Shown: positions 1-11,862, counted from the first letter of the stretch. The stretch: 64,000 nt of DNA from Gigantopelta aegis (GCF_016097555.1 NC_054702.1:111982171-112046170); one strand, 5' to 3'. Numbers and translations: made by a program. Notes: generated from the letters alone by a model not told the origin.

Positions 1-88
1 TACTGGCTGGAACAAGAAATAGCCCAATGGGCAAACCGACAGCACATCAAGCGAGTGCTTTACACTGGGCCATGTCCTGCCTCAAACA
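1..88 (-). mobile_element. SINE head fragment at the window edge
   Basis: Read on the minus strand, this carries a tRNA-like head (an A-box-like block near 60-75) followed by a body stretch matching the SINE at 33000-33153 (shared words around 'caagaaatag' and 'gagtgcttta'). The rest of the copy lies left of the window. The family call comes from comparison within the window; the tRNA origin is inferred from the head. Confidence 0.6.
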
Positions 89-205
89 AGGAAAAATTAC
101 AAAATATTTTGACAATTTTTATATTTTAAAAAGCCAGTGCTCATAATAAATAGTATGATGCCAACATATACAGATGGAAAGACATAAGGGAACAGACAGC
201 AAATG

Positions 206-312
206 GTGAGTTACCAAAACTTAACACTAGAGCACATTGATTTATTAATCATTGGACATAGTCTTAGAGAGGAAACCCACTACATTTTTCCATCTTTTAT
301 ATGCACCATCCC
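206..312 (-). mobile_element. SINE 3' fragment
   Basis: On the minus strand this matches the tail half of the SINE at 48600-48890: the 'tataaaagat'-like block, the conserved 'gtttcctct' region and the tail 'caatgtgctctagtg'. No tRNA head is attached, so it is a truncated copy. Confidence 0.55.
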
Positions 313-426
313 AGACGGGACTCGCCGATAATGTCAGCAAGTTAAAACCATGTTATTGACATTCAATCCCACATGACTGATTCAGTCCCACATTACGTTA
401 TTTTATAGTGGTTCACCACCAGTAGT

Positions 427-485
427 GGTACATAATGTGTTGTCTGGGACGAGGCTTGGGAGTCCCTGACAACACATTATGTACC
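427..485. repeat. Hairpin-forming inverted repeat
   Basis: Arms of 24 nt (427-450 and 462-485) pair with a single mismatch around an 11-nt loop; the outer 18 bp are perfect. It lies downstream of the ATP5PB poly(A) signal (in gene orientation), so it is probably outside the transcript. It may be the core of a short fold-back element, but I could not find its outer ends. Confidence 0.7.
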
Positions 486-644
486 CGAGGGTGGAATAGC
501 TCTGTCCCACATGGATACATAATGGAGGATTATTTTTCTCCCATCCAGTAGATGAAAAACAAGTATTATGGTCACATGATGATCATTAGAAAATCTGCAA
601 AATGTGTAATTAATAACAAAAAAAACAATCGCTGAAAGGACATA

Positions 645-650
645 TTTATT
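645..650 (-). promoter_or_regulatory. ATP5PB: Poly(A) signal of ATP5PB
   Basis: AATAAA on the minus strand, about 107 nt past the ATP5PB stop codon (757-759). It is the only canonical hexamer between the stop and this point, giving a short 3' UTR. Confidence 0.6.
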
Positions 651-756
651 TATCTTAATGTTGTCAGTAAAATGTCTATGATGACAATAATCTATTGTGC
701 TCGCAGCACACTAGAGTTGTCGGTATATCTGTACAAATCACATCACACTGTCAAGT

Positions 757-3700
757 TCAAGCACTAGCCATCTGCTTCAAATTTCCTATACACTTGCTAA
801 TACTCTCCTTCTCCTGTTAAATGAAAAACAAGAATAAAAATAAATCTGGAGATTCAACTACATATTACACTATAATAAAAAAAAAAAAAAAAAATAATAT
901 AAAAAAAAAAAAAAATCATTTTGAAACTGGCTAATAAATGGGTTTTATGTAGCTTTTCACCAAATAAATTTATCAATTTTTGTTTTGAAATGATTTTACC
1001 TTGGACTACATGCCCATAAAAATTATACAACCAAATAACTTCATTTATTTAAAGATTGTCTTATTTCTTTTACGTTCATCAGGGTATAAGCAAAAAAAAA
1101 GCCATGCTCGCATAAGTTTGCGAATATATATATATATATATATATTTTTTCATACCCAGATGAACCTAAAAGACATAACAGACAATACTTATAAATAAAT
1201 TTGAATAATACTTGCTAATAATAACATTAAAAGTTCATACTTTATTTTGAATTATTATTGGTCCAAAACAATAATACTCAAAACAAATTTCCAATATAAA
1301 ATGACGTCATTAGATATGACGATGTTATTTTTACATTCATCAAGAAATGAACAAACTCCAATTGCTATGTCTGGACCAATGGGATGACCTTACATTGTAA
1401 TGAATGTAACGGACATTTAATTATTTGTAAAACCCCAAACCCAATATAATCCTATACAAATATCTATACAGGATGACCAACAAATTAAATGTGTTTAGTG
1501 TGTTCTAGTTAAACAATAAGGAATTGGCTGCCATTTTCATGAATGCATGACATATTTCTGTTTATTTTTATCACAGATTCCTGTGGTGGAACAGTTTTAA
1601 TGTTTTCAAGTGAATTATACAAATATCATGTGTGAAATGGATTAATTGGTAGTAATTTATCACAAATAAAAGGGAAAAAAGAGGATCAAAATATGGCACT
1701 TGCAACTGATAATGCACCTTTAACTACCATAATTTACTTTATAAATGTTGTCCGATAATTGCAGACTATGAGCAGATGCTATACATACTTGTTGTGGCGT
1801 TATTCCCTTGATGACGTTGTTGACGATCCAGCGTACCATGTGATCCTGTTCAAACGATCTCTTCACCGACTGCAGCTCCAACTGGTAATCCTGGTACAAA
1901 CAAAACACCTTCAGTATCTATCGGCCAACATCTATGTATCAAAACACCTTCAGTATCTATCGGCCAACATCTATGTACCAAAACACCTTCAGTATCTATC
2001 GGCCAACATCTATGTACCAAAACACCTTCAGTATCCATCGGCCAACATCTATGTACCAAAACACCTTCAGTATCCATCGGCCAACATCTATGTACCAAAA
2101 CACCTTCAGTATCCATCGGCCAACATCTATGTACCAAAACACCTTCAGTATCCATCGGCCAACATCTATGTACCAAAACAACTTCACTATCCATCGGCCA
2201 ACATCTATGTACCAAAACACCTTCAGTATCCATCGGCCAACATCTATGTATCAAAACACCTTCAGTATCCATCGGCCAACATCTATGTACCAAAACACCT
2301 TCAGTATCCATCGGCCAACATCTATGTACCAAAACACCTTCAGTATCCATCGGCCAACATCTATGTACCAAAACACCTTCAGTATCAACATTCTCTTGTC
2401 AAAGTTTTAATTAGCGACAGATACTTCTTTTCACAGTTTTAGAATGTTTGTGCAGCGATGTTTGAAACTTAGTAAATGATAATGTGATATGAACAATGTT
2501 CCTTGTCGGTATTATATAAGTTGGATACATTAATATATATTATTGGATCGACTTTAGACTCTGAACTGTTTCTTATATCCTCTGTTTAAGAAATCATATA
2601 TCAAAATACAAATATACACAAAAGCTGAACACCACATATCTATCTCACAATAAATTTAATAAACCTTTTATGGTGTGTATTTGTTTGGCACTGAATATTG
2701 TAATACTGCAGTGAAACAAAACATGCCCTAGTTATGACATTCGTAAGTTGTAAAACCTGCTAATCATTCCTCATGACTAACAAGTGCTGCTTACCAGTCG
2801 TTTCTTTACGTCCGTATACACAGTCTGCAGTCTCTGACGATACAAAGATTCAAGCTGCAAGTCCACATTTTCCTGAAAGTAAAAGTACCAAATTTTTTCA
2901 AAATTAATAACGCACCAAAAAATTAGTTTTCACCTACTATGAACTTATATGGTGTTTCCCATAATTGCATCCATAGAGGTTCAACTCAGTGCATGTTAAC
3001 AAATATTTTTTTGCTACAAATAAAAAACACTAATAAATACAGTACACTTAGAACGAACTACTGCATAGAACAAACTGATCCTAAAGTCCCGTTTTATCTC
3101 CCAATATATTAACCAAATTATGCAAATGTGTACAACAAACTACTTCTATAACAAACAAACTATTATGGTCCCTTGTGGTTCATAGTACTTTACTGTAAGT
3201 AAATTTAAAACTATCACATTTTCAAGGCTTAAAAAAAAGGGACGAATTATAGCTAAGGTCGACCAATAGACGAAGATATATGGTACATCAGTTGGTGACG
3301 AGGTGAAGAAATGAATAAGCAGACTCGTAGAAAACACACCTTCTTAGCCTGAAAGATATATTTCTGGCCTTCCTGCTGCCAGATTTCCTTCTCGGCATCC
3401 TTAATTTCCTGCTTGTACATATCCTTCGCAGATTCAATTGGTTTCATAAAATCTGTTTGTTTAATTTTCTGAAAATAAAGCAAATCTTTAGCACTCTAAA
3501 GCAGGAATGGCATTAGGTTAACTTGTTTCGATTTATTACTTCGTATTAAAAAAACATCGGCCTATGCTAACAAATGTGTTTGAGTTATTAATGAAGTAGC
3601 AGAGTTAAGATCGGAGGTTAGTTAACAAATTGTAAATAATTGTGTTAACTTAAGTTTGCCAAAACAAAAAAACAAATCAATACAAAAAATTCCCAGTATC

Positions 3701-6700
3701 ACCAAAAACACATTTAGGGATGTACAGACAAAGCAAATTTCTCTCCGAATCAAAATTCCTAATGGAATGGCCATCCATTTGTAATGCCTGTCAAAAAAGC
3801 TCCCTTCTCATTCAGATGCTCTTGATAGAACGACTTTTCAAATGATCGAAACACTGGAATGGGATAAATAGTAGCATTGCACAGCAGATGACCAGCAGTG
3901 TTAGAGACAAAAGAAGTCATTTGTCCTGCTGGCAGACTCTTAACAACCACCTGTGAAGTGTCAGGTTCACTCTGATGAGGAAGGATCTGTGCTTTAAGGA
4001 GTCAGTGGCTTGATTAAGATGGCAGGTTGTCATACAAGTATGCTACAAAATCCTGTGTAATATCTTCTCCAATAGCAACATCATTGAGAAACATGAATCA
4101 CCTTCCAGCTGGCTCCAGCCAAGCACTAACTAAAGTCAAACAGTGGATCCACTAAGGGGGATACAACTCAATTGATCCCATGCATTAGAAGGGGAGTGCC
4201 ACAGAAGATGGGCACAAGACCACTACAGATCTATCTCAAGAGCATCTTGATCTGTCTGAAGACTTTGAACAGTGGATAACCACCCACCTAAATAAGAGAT
4301 CTCATTAATGTATGACATGGGGGAAACAACACACAAAATGCATCAAAAAAAAAAATCAAACAAAATAAATAAAACAAAAACAACCCAAAAACCCCAACAT
4401 ATACTACTCAAAAGAATTTAAGGGTCAGACGATATTTTCGACATTATTTTCTGAATGTCAATTATATTAGCTAGACCATAATGTCACGCATGGTATTGTT
4501 CCATTTTGACGAAAGTGGGTCTAAGCAACCCATAAATGAATTAAAATCCACTGTCATTGACACTGTCGACTAGTTCTAATGGCGAAAACATGCTTACATT
4601 TGCACGTAAATTAGGGCGAAAGCGAAAGGTCTGCTAAGTGCCCATAACTTGCTTTTTCACAAAGCGCTTCATTTGCACGCTTTGCATGTGTATTCCATGT
4701 TCCCAATGCTGAATTTCCGTATAATTGGAGCTTGCGTTCGTGTACGGTGCACACTCCAAATTCGACAGTGGTACGAGGAAGGGCTATTGCTTGGCTTCAG
4801 GATGGCAATACGCAAAGAAATGTTGCTCTGATACTTGGTGTCAGTCAGAGTGTCGTTGGCCGACTGCGGCAACGGTACCAAGCAATGAATTCTGTTCGAA
4901 ATCGTCCACGTTCGGGAAGACCCCGAAGCACTACAAATAGAGAGGACCGCTACATCACCAATATGGCTCTACGTCAACGCACAACCACTGCACACCGATT
5001 ACGTGACAATCTGCGGACTGCGACTGGAACTCGAGTGTCTGATCAAACCATACACAATCGTCTGAGAGCCAATAATCTACGCTGCCGTCGCCAGGCTGTT
5101 TGACCACCACTCCTACTACGTCACAGAACGGCCAGACGTCACTGGTGCACACTTCATCTGCGGTGGCAACGTTTTCAGTGGGGTCGAGTGATGTTCACTG
5201 ATGAGTGCAGGTTTAGTCTCCAGTTCAACAACGGTCGGGTTCGTGTCTACAGACGTCCTGGGGAGCGCTTCGCTGACGTTAACGTTAGACAACGTCACCG
5301 GTTCGGTGGTGGCAGCGTCATGGTGTGGGGCGGCATCTCTATTCACCACAGGACCCCCCTCTATGTGTTTTGCGCCAGGGGTGAATTCACACACTATTAA
5401 ACGAATGTTCTAATGTGTAAAATCCATGTTTGACAACCTTCAACTTTGACAGCATGTCATGTGACTTTCTTGTATACAGTGACGTTTATTTGTGGGTTTT
5501 TGTAAATATGAAACAATAAATTAAATTTTTGGTGTAGTTTACATCATCAATCTAATACACTCTGAAACTTATTTGGTTATAAATTTTTGACCCTTAAATT
5601 CTTTTGAGTAGTATATTTACCTCATTTGTTTCGTCAAAAGACTTTCCAAACATGGGTCCTAGTTTCTTAGTAAGCATCCAAAGGGCTAGGTAGAATCCTA
5701 TGACTTCAGAAAAGTGGGTATCTACAACCCAGATTTCCTTGGAGAAGAGATAGGCAACCAGTCCAGTTGTAAATAAGTATGGTCCTAGAATAAAGCATGA
5801 GTATTCATGTTTAAAAGTAAAGTATCAATATGTAATAAAAAACAGTATCCATTCATCATGTGTTGACATTAACAGGCTGTAGCTTCATATCAATATTGAA
5901 TTTATAACTTAACAATGCACTGTGGTGAAATTATTATTATATTGTAAACTACACAGCACCAAATATGTAATGCATTTATTTATAAATATTTTAAATAGCT
6001 AGTGGTTCTGCTAACAAACTGTGGTTCTGCTAACAAATTTAACTGAAAAAAGTGCATTATTTGGTATGGATTACCATTAACTAATTTCCTTGCAATATAG
6101 AGAAGTACAAATACTAAATACATGTACTTTAAAAGCCGAGTAATTATTCAGCACATTATATATTGTGATGTATGTTTTACCTGTGACTCCGGTTTTGGGG
6201 TAGAAGAACTGGAACCACTCATCTGGGATAAATCCTAGTCGGACTTTACCACTGTGCTCCGGCATTACCGGGTGTGGGAAGTTCTTCATGTCTCTCTCAG
6301 GGCCATAGAAAATGTTGTTTGCTTTATCCCAGTTCTCAATTTGCTTTACGGCATCACTTTTATGTCGGCATTGTATCACTGCCAAAATTCTAAAATGTCA
6401 AATAGACAACTAATAAACTGGCAAGCAATTATATATAAGTAAAGACAACAGCTACAATATATGCAGGCTGTGGAATTAATGATTTCATGCTTCCAAAAAT
6501 CCATGATTTTAGGTCAGTGGCGTAAGATTATAAAATGGAACTTACCAAAATATCTAGATTACATAATTTTAGAATCCTAATATATATATATATATATATA
6601 TATATTGTTTTTAAATCTCTAAAATCAATGCCCGATATGTGATGTTAAAAAGTTTTCAAAACAGCATTGTCTTTGCTAAAAGGAAAAACCCCACAAAACT

Positions 6701-7610
6701 GGGGGGAAAAAAAGTGTCCACTAAAGATAGCGTTTTGTTATTGGAACCGATTTTGAATATCAGTGATCATTAGTATCATGATGTGATAGTATTTGCCTGA
6801 GACTTCCCAGTCCACAAAAGCAAAGACAAATAACTGAGGAGGAAAGTAGGTTTCTACAATGCAATTTAAGTCAATAACTGAGGAGGAAAGTAGGTTTCTA
6901 CAATGCAATTTAAGTCAATAACTGAGGAGGAAAGTAGGTTTCTACAATGCAATTTAAGTCAATACTGCTGAAGTGACTGGTGTGATAATTAGCAAGTAAA
7001 CAAATCATTAGTTTACACTCTGCATTAAAGATTTTTAATTTGGTAAACTTTTTAATGAATGGCATGAAAAGTGTTATTTAACACTACAGTGTTACACTGT
7101 ATACTTGACTCACCTTTGTGTTGTTTGAGGTCTAACAACCGTGCTAAAAGCACCTGTTTTAAAACAAGAAATGAATAAATCTTAAAAAACATCTTGCATA
7201 AAAAAGTCAATATATACACATTTGTTTTACAATGGGAAATCACAAAAAAGGTAGACCACAATTTATCAACTCCATACACAAATTGCTATATTAATTACCA
7301 CATAATTTCTGCATATTTATCTCAGAAAAAAAAAAAATGCATGTCATTGACAAAAAACATAAATTAAAATGACATGCAATTCTTTGCTATTTTCAATCGT
7401 AAATGATTAACTTATAATGATACATTTACAATTGAAAACACATTCGTTGGATAAATATAAACAGCTAAGAATTGTGCACAAGTAACTTTAAAACATTTTA
7501 ATGCTTTCTTGAACTGCATGGTAATGCCTTTATCACTCTAAATTTAGCTTTACCAAGTGGTGCATGGACAGTGGTGTTTCTTTAAAGTTATACTTACGCC
7601 ATTCAAGCAT
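757..7610 (-). CDS. ATP5PB: Mitochondrial ATP synthase subunit b (ATP5PB), 8 coding exons
   Basis: Coding exons in gene order: 7610-7598, 7143-7114, 6378-6181, 5784-5621, 3468-3340, 2872-2795, 1890-1789 and 813-757. All junctions are GT/AG and phases agree, giving 256 aa, the length of human ATP5PB. Subunit b is part of the peripheral stalk that keeps F1 static against Fo in the inner mitochondrial membrane. Family landmarks seen: [26 protein letters not shown] just before the membrane segments; the hydrophobic stretch [16 protein letters not shown]; then the charged helical stalk containing [18 protein letters not shown] and the end [18 protein letters not shown]. The start exon encodes only MLEW plus one base, has a GTAAGT donor and an in-frame stop upstream. 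An alternative acceptor for exon 2 (coding from 7153) breaks the frame with that start, so 7143 was chosen. The first two exons are the least certain; the rest is secure. Confidence 0.93.
814..1788. other. Last ATP5PB intron, AT-rich
   Basis: No coding signal. It holds A-rich runs (about 880-915) and a TA dinucleotide run (about 1125-1146). I see no recognisable element. Confidence 0.6.
1902..2385. repeat. 39-bp minisatellite, about 12 copies, beside an ATP5PB 3' splice site
   Basis: The unit is 39 bp and highly regular, with single-base variants such as tatcta/tatcca. Because 39 is divisible by three, it stays open in several frames on both strands and produces spurious repetitive ORFs. The first unit starts about 10 nt from the AG (1892-1891) of the acceptor for the exon 1890-1789, so the pyrimidine tract of that intron is formed at the array edge. 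The exon itself is not copied into the units. Confidence 0.92.
2386..2794. other. ATP5PB intron remainder
   Basis: Unique-looking AT-rich sequence between the 39-bp array and the exon at 2872-2795. I see nothing in it. Confidence 0.5.
3759..4125 (-). pseudogene. Degenerate coding-like segment of unknown family
   Basis: Inside an ATP5PB intron. Two open stretches lie in different minus-strand frames. The upstream one (about 4095-4020) reads [20 protein letters not shown] and ends in a stop. The downstream one (about 3992-3759) contains [12 protein letters not shown] and ends GITNGWPFH. The SNTAG..LCN block resembles the catalytic-cysteine region of pyroglutamyl-peptidase I, but that is a short match from memory. 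It could be a decayed gene copy or a transposon ORF. Confidence 0.3.
4402..5613 (+). mobile_element. Tc1-like DNA transposon copy (1,212 bp), TA target duplication
   Basis: Terminal inverted repeats start TACTACTCAAAAGAATTTAA at both ends and are flanked by TA (4400-4401 and 5614-5615). Inside is a Tc1-type transposase that has lost its C-terminal half. The right end lies 7 nt from the ATP5PB exon edge: the intron begins GTAAA (5620-5616), then the TA duplication, then the element. The TIRs are near identical, which suggests modest age. It is non-autonomous. Confidence 0.93.
4735..5397 (+). pseudogene. Tc1-like transposase, truncated
   Basis: The plus-strand reading gives an N-terminal helix-turn-helix ([20 protein letters not shown]), a GRPR AT-hook-like linker, a second helical region ([10 protein letters not shown]), then after a stop codon at about 5101 and a frame change the DDE start ([11 protein letters not shown]) and [12 protein letters not shown]. 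The first catalytic Asp is present (FTDE). The second Asp (DN..) and the Glu (PDLNPIE) regions are absent because the reading ends near 5397. No in-frame ATG is evident upstream. It cannot encode an active transposase. Confidence 0.88.
6829..6962. repeat. 44-bp tandem repeat, 3 copies
   Basis: Three nearly identical 44-bp units starting 'taactgagga', in the ATP5PB intron between exons 7143-7114 and 6378-6181. The rest of this intron holds a TA run (about 6581-6604) and no other structure I can name. Confidence 0.85.
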
Positions 7611-8305
7611 CAGACGACAAGTATCTACTGTACAGACATGAATTTGTGACCCCTATTCAATTTCATAATGGATCTGCCCTGAAGTTAATCAGCTTTTAGG
7701 TTTTTCTCCTGGTTAAACTAAAGTACCGTATACACAAATATTTTCGTGGCTAAAATAATTCGCGATTGGGCCTTCATTTTATATTTTTGCGACTCTGTCC
7801 CCAATAATAAAATCAAAATTACCCAAATATTGCATTTGCCAAACCTCTTTCAATGACGATTTCATGCATACACTTGGACATTTTCATCATACTGTCAGCG
7901 GGAAGTCAGTGTTGTATACTAGTATGTATGTCTGATAGACATGTTATCGATGGGACATGCACATGCGATATAGAATGTTAAAAAATGCACATCAAATATC
8001 AGAAGAAATAACTTTTAATTATTAATGATTAATGCACAAATTTCCATTCAGGGTTACAAAAAAAACAAAAAAACAAAAAAAACAGAGTAGGTACCGACCG
8101 TAACAACAGACTTACATCCAATTGTCTGTCACTTCGATCAAATCCACGTGACCATGCAGGCGTATACAATTACGTGACCGTGCCGGTAATTTGGCGGTAA
8201 AAACAAAGTGCAATTGGTATTCATTTAACAGGCACCTCTGATTGCTTGGTTCTGATATGCGGCGGGCGTGAATTCACATTACAAGTGTAGAGATAAGAAT
8301 ATATA

Positions 8306-10709
8306 CAGTGTACCCTCGATTTATTACCCCCCGATTAAACGCCAACCTCGCATACCGTCATGTTTATTTCCCTCGATATAACGCCACCCTCGGTATCCGC
8401 CATCCGCCAGCGACGTTTTTGAACCAAACTCCATTTAGCCATTATAATTCCCTCGATTTTGCCACCAATGGTCTGGTCACAAAGTTGATTATAGTGACAT
8501 AATTACTAGTGATCTGTTGATTGTGGAAATCCTAATACCGTTGTACACTGGCAGTACACACTGAATCGGTTTTTGTTTATTGTGTAGCAATTAACGGATG
8601 TAAGTGCTAGAATTGTTTAGGCAGGCGCAGTGTTTGTGTCCAATCAACACTCGGTATAGAAAGAACAGCTGCTATAGTGATCACGTGACAAAGGGGTGCA
8701 TTAGATTCATTATTTCAATCGCGGATTGTTACGTCAGGTCTTTGAAGTGCTGGCAGCAACGACTCAAGTTTAATTACTAAACAAACTTTAGGTAAGTTTT
8801 ATTATGCTCTAGCATATTTTGACCATGGCCTCATGTTAAGTTGCTTTTTAGCTTTGGCATAAATACGACGACACCGGTAATGCATTTTATTACAGCAGAA
8901 TGGAAAACATATCGTATTAGACGCGGTTAAAAAACAGAGAAATTGTTTAGTACTTGATGATAAATTCAACTAAAAGTCAACAAGATATAGCCAATCACTT
9001 TTCAGCGTTGTAGGCCTATCCTGTAAAACGAAGGACAGTTGGCGATATTCTACTTCAAAAGGAAAGTGGGAAGATGAAAATGTTGAACCGGCCCGAAAAA
9101 TACACACCGATTTGGAAGAAGCTTTATTCTTATGGTTCAGCAATGCCCGTGCTCAAAATGTCCCTATTACAGATGAAATTCTGAGAGTTAAAGCCAGGTC
9201 CTTTGGTGATGAACTAAACATTTCCGACTTCGCGTATTCTAATGGGTGGCTGCAGAGGTTCAAGTCGAGACACAGCATCGCGCAGCATGTTATAAAGTGC
9301 CGGGGTTGACAAACAGCTGATTGCTAATGGGCGAACCGAGGCCAGTGACATTATCAAGAATTACGCATTAAAAGATGTGTACAACACCGATGAAACGGGT
9401 CTGTTTTATCGCATGTTACCTGATCGATCCCTCGACAACAAGGGGACCAAAAAATCCAAGGACAGGATAACAATTGTTTTATGTGCCAATGCCGACGGCT
9501 CTGATAAGCTAAAAGTGCTAGTGATAGGAAAATCAGCGAAACCTAGATGTTTTAAAAACTTTAACGTGAATTTGTACGTGGATTACGAGGCAAATAAAAA
9601 AAGCATGGATGAACGGAGAACTGTTTGCACGTTATTTAGCAAACATGAACACCATGATGAAATGACAGAAAAGAAAAATCTTGCTCCTCATGGACAATGC
9701 ACCAAGCCATATCATCCCAAAGAAACTGTCAAACATTAAAATTCACTTTCTGCCACCAACCACGATGAGCCATCTTCAACCACTCGATGCCGGCATTATC
9801 CAAGCTTTCAAGGGACAGTACAGGCGAATGCAACTTCAACGACTGGTACAGTGTATTGATGACAACAAGACCGGTAAAGATCTGCAGCTACCACTGAGTG
9901 ACGCCATTCGTTTTGTGAAATATGTTTGGGATATCGTCAGTGCCACCACCATCAAAAATTGTTGGATTCACACAGGGGTCATTCCTCGGGACCCTCATAC
10001 CGACTTGCACCAAGCACCAGCCAATGAAACGACAGTGTTGCGAGATCTGGTTGGTGATGTCACGGGCCGGCTTTCAATCAACGAACAGCTGAGAATGGAT
10101 GTTGACGAGTTTGTCAACATTGACAACGAAGCAGAGACATTTGCTAATATCAGCGACGACGAGCAGATTCTTGAAAGTGTTAAACAGATTCATGACGAAA
10201 CGACTGATGACCAGGAACAAGAGTCCGATGCTGAACCGGAGCCCATTCCGTGTCAGGGATGCCATGAACACGGTGATACGTTTTGTAGAAAGGAATCAAC
10301 ATTCTGTTGATTCAGATATTAACATTTTGACAGCCTTCCAAACACGACTGAATGAGATAATTCTATCAGATGCAGCAAAAAACCATTCTGAACTTTTTCA
10401 AAAAAGATTAAAGAACAAAAATAAATGTATTTCACAGATCGATTGAAACTCATACATGTGCGCATTTTACGTTTTAGTGTATTTACTTGCCATGTTTATA
10501 GACAAATAAAATAATAATGTTGTTACCTGGTTGTTGTTACTTTTGTTACTGTTATTTACATTTAAAACATGTCATATTCTTGAGATTCAGCAACTTCAAC
10601 AAAAAAAACGTTTGGTAGTAAACCCAAGGCACCCTCACTATACCGCCAACTCGATATAACGCCAACATTATTTTGGAACATTGGTTGGTGTTAAATTGAG
10701 GTTATACTG
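8306..10709 (+). mobile_element. Tigger/pogo-type DNA transposon (2,404 bp)
   Basis: The left end begins CAGTGTACCCTCG and the right end, reversed, CAGTATAACCTC, with TA duplications at 8304-8305 and 10710-10711. CAG ends and a TA target are typical of Tigger/pogo elements. Further inside, both ends carry related 'acgccaac' blocks. The transposase reads on the plus strand. The element sits inside the pogo-like element 7726-11860 and is therefore the younger of the two. Confidence 0.9.
8960..10309 (+). pseudogene. Tigger-like transposase (CENP-B HTH plus DDE_1), broken
   Basis: In order: a psq-type helix-turn-helix remnant (SQQDIANHFS, about 8980), a CENP-B DNA-binding domain (EEALFLWFSNARAQ and GWLQRFKSRHS, 9115-9290), then the DDE core with D1 in NTDETG (about 9390), D2 in LLMDNAPSH (about 9692) and D3 in LQPLDAGIIQAFK (about 9786). 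The reading crosses a stop after CENP-B (about 9307), a frame change in an A-run near 9597, and one stop (about 9663) before LLMDN. All three catalytic Asp are still recognisable. The acidic C-terminus ends at 10309. It is a recent but inactive copy. Confidence 0.88.
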
Positions 10710-10794
10710 TATATTATAATGTAAATAATGTAAATATTTTGAACATAAACATATATACACATCCATAGCCGCCGTCGACAGAAGAGTTTACTGT

Positions 10795-11354
10795 GTTTCA
10801 GCAGTACTGGTTGTATTCTTGGCTACAGGCCAAAGACACTCTGTAATCCCTGCTTTACGAAACCCAGTCACTACGTGATGAGGATTGTCAACGACATGCT
10901 GAAACGCTTTCATGAACCATATTGGGCAGAGGGGTTTTACCACGCTGGTATTCATGTTGACCTAGACAGCATTTGCCGCAGTTCCCTGATGTATTTGGTC
11001 TTTTACCTTGGCTCCATACCAATTAATGAACTCTTCTTTCATTACTCCCTTCATGGGTTTATTGATAGAAAGATCCATTGGCTGTAATTTATCAGTGCAG
11101 TTTGCAGGAACTTGAACTGGTAAAATTTCATTCCTGTCCAAATGTTCCTTACAAGTGTCAGTCCATTGGGCCCTGAAAACATCAAACAAGCAGACCATTT
11201 TTTGGTCTGCCTGTAGGCCAAGGTCCTTGGTCACCGTTTTCCTGTACGGAATCAAGACATTATCAAAGTAGGAAATCATTGACGCCTCGTTGGACCAGTG
11301 TTTAGCGTTATGAGCAATATGCAAGTCCTCAGGCCACTTCACTCCCTCGGGCAC
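10795..11354 (-). pseudogene. pogo-like transposase C-terminal half
   Basis: The minus-strand reading starts PEGVKWPEDLHIAHN and continues through HWSNEASMISYF, CLFDVFRAQ (second catalytic Asp), VPANCTDKLQPMDLSINK (third catalytic position) and, after a single in-frame TAG near 10965, NTSVVKPLCPIWFMKAF and VTGFRKAGI. These are hallmarks of the DDE_1 superfamily in invertebrate pogo/jerky-type elements. It belongs to the outer element 7726-11860. Confidence 0.85.
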
Positions 11355-11862
11355 AGTATTTTGGTGAATTTGTGTACGCTACATCGCAGAAAAAGTGGTG
11401 CACAGGGGCGCGAAGGTGGAATTTACTCTTACATGCAGATGATTTTTAGTAAATGGTTTACGGTACTAAACAAACAAAAAAAGAATAAATGTGTGTATTT
11501 TTAATAGAACTGGTTACAATTTACTTGAAACCCTTTTCAAAACACAAGTAACATCACCCATATACAATTTATTTATAATGTGAATAATGTCACGCTACAG
11601 TGTACTAAAGTAAGTGTCAAAGATGCACTCTTGTTATTGTCTATGACGCAACGCCATTGTTTTGCGAGACCTACTTTCTAAGTAGCCATGTCTTAACGTA
11701 ACACAATGTTCTGTATAAACTAATGTGTGATGTACCCTTAATGTCTTTTGCATCCATGCAAATTATGCTAAATCAGAAATAAGTTAGCGCGTAATTAAAT
11801 TCGCGGTACTAGCAATGTGTTTGCGGTATATTTTATTCGCGAAAATATTTGCGTATATGGTA

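Larger units (their letters stand above)
7726..11860 (-). mobile_element. pogo-like DNA transposon with a nested insertion
   Basis: The ends match as inverted repeats, left CCGTATACACAAATATTTTC and right (reverse complement) CCATATACGCAAATATTTTC. Similarity continues for about 35 bp, with TA on each side (7724-7725, 11861-11862). Without the nested copy at 8306-10709 the element is about 1.73 kb. It keeps the C-terminal half of a DDE_1-type transposase on the minus strand (about 11354-10795); the N-terminal DNA-binding half is missing. It starts about 115 nt upstream of the predicted ATP5PB start codon, so it lies in or at that gene's promoter or 5' leader. Confidence 0.82.

Noticed and set aside
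1759-2442. Long repetitive ORFs on both strands ([13 protein letters not shown] type)
   Set aside because: They come from a 39-bp minisatellite whose period is divisible by three; the ATP5PB exon accounts for the only coding part.
7114-7153. ATP5PB exon 2 starting at 7153
   Set aside because: No upstream exon with matching phase and ATG was found, and with the exon at 7610-7598 it creates a stop; 7143 works and gives 256 aa.
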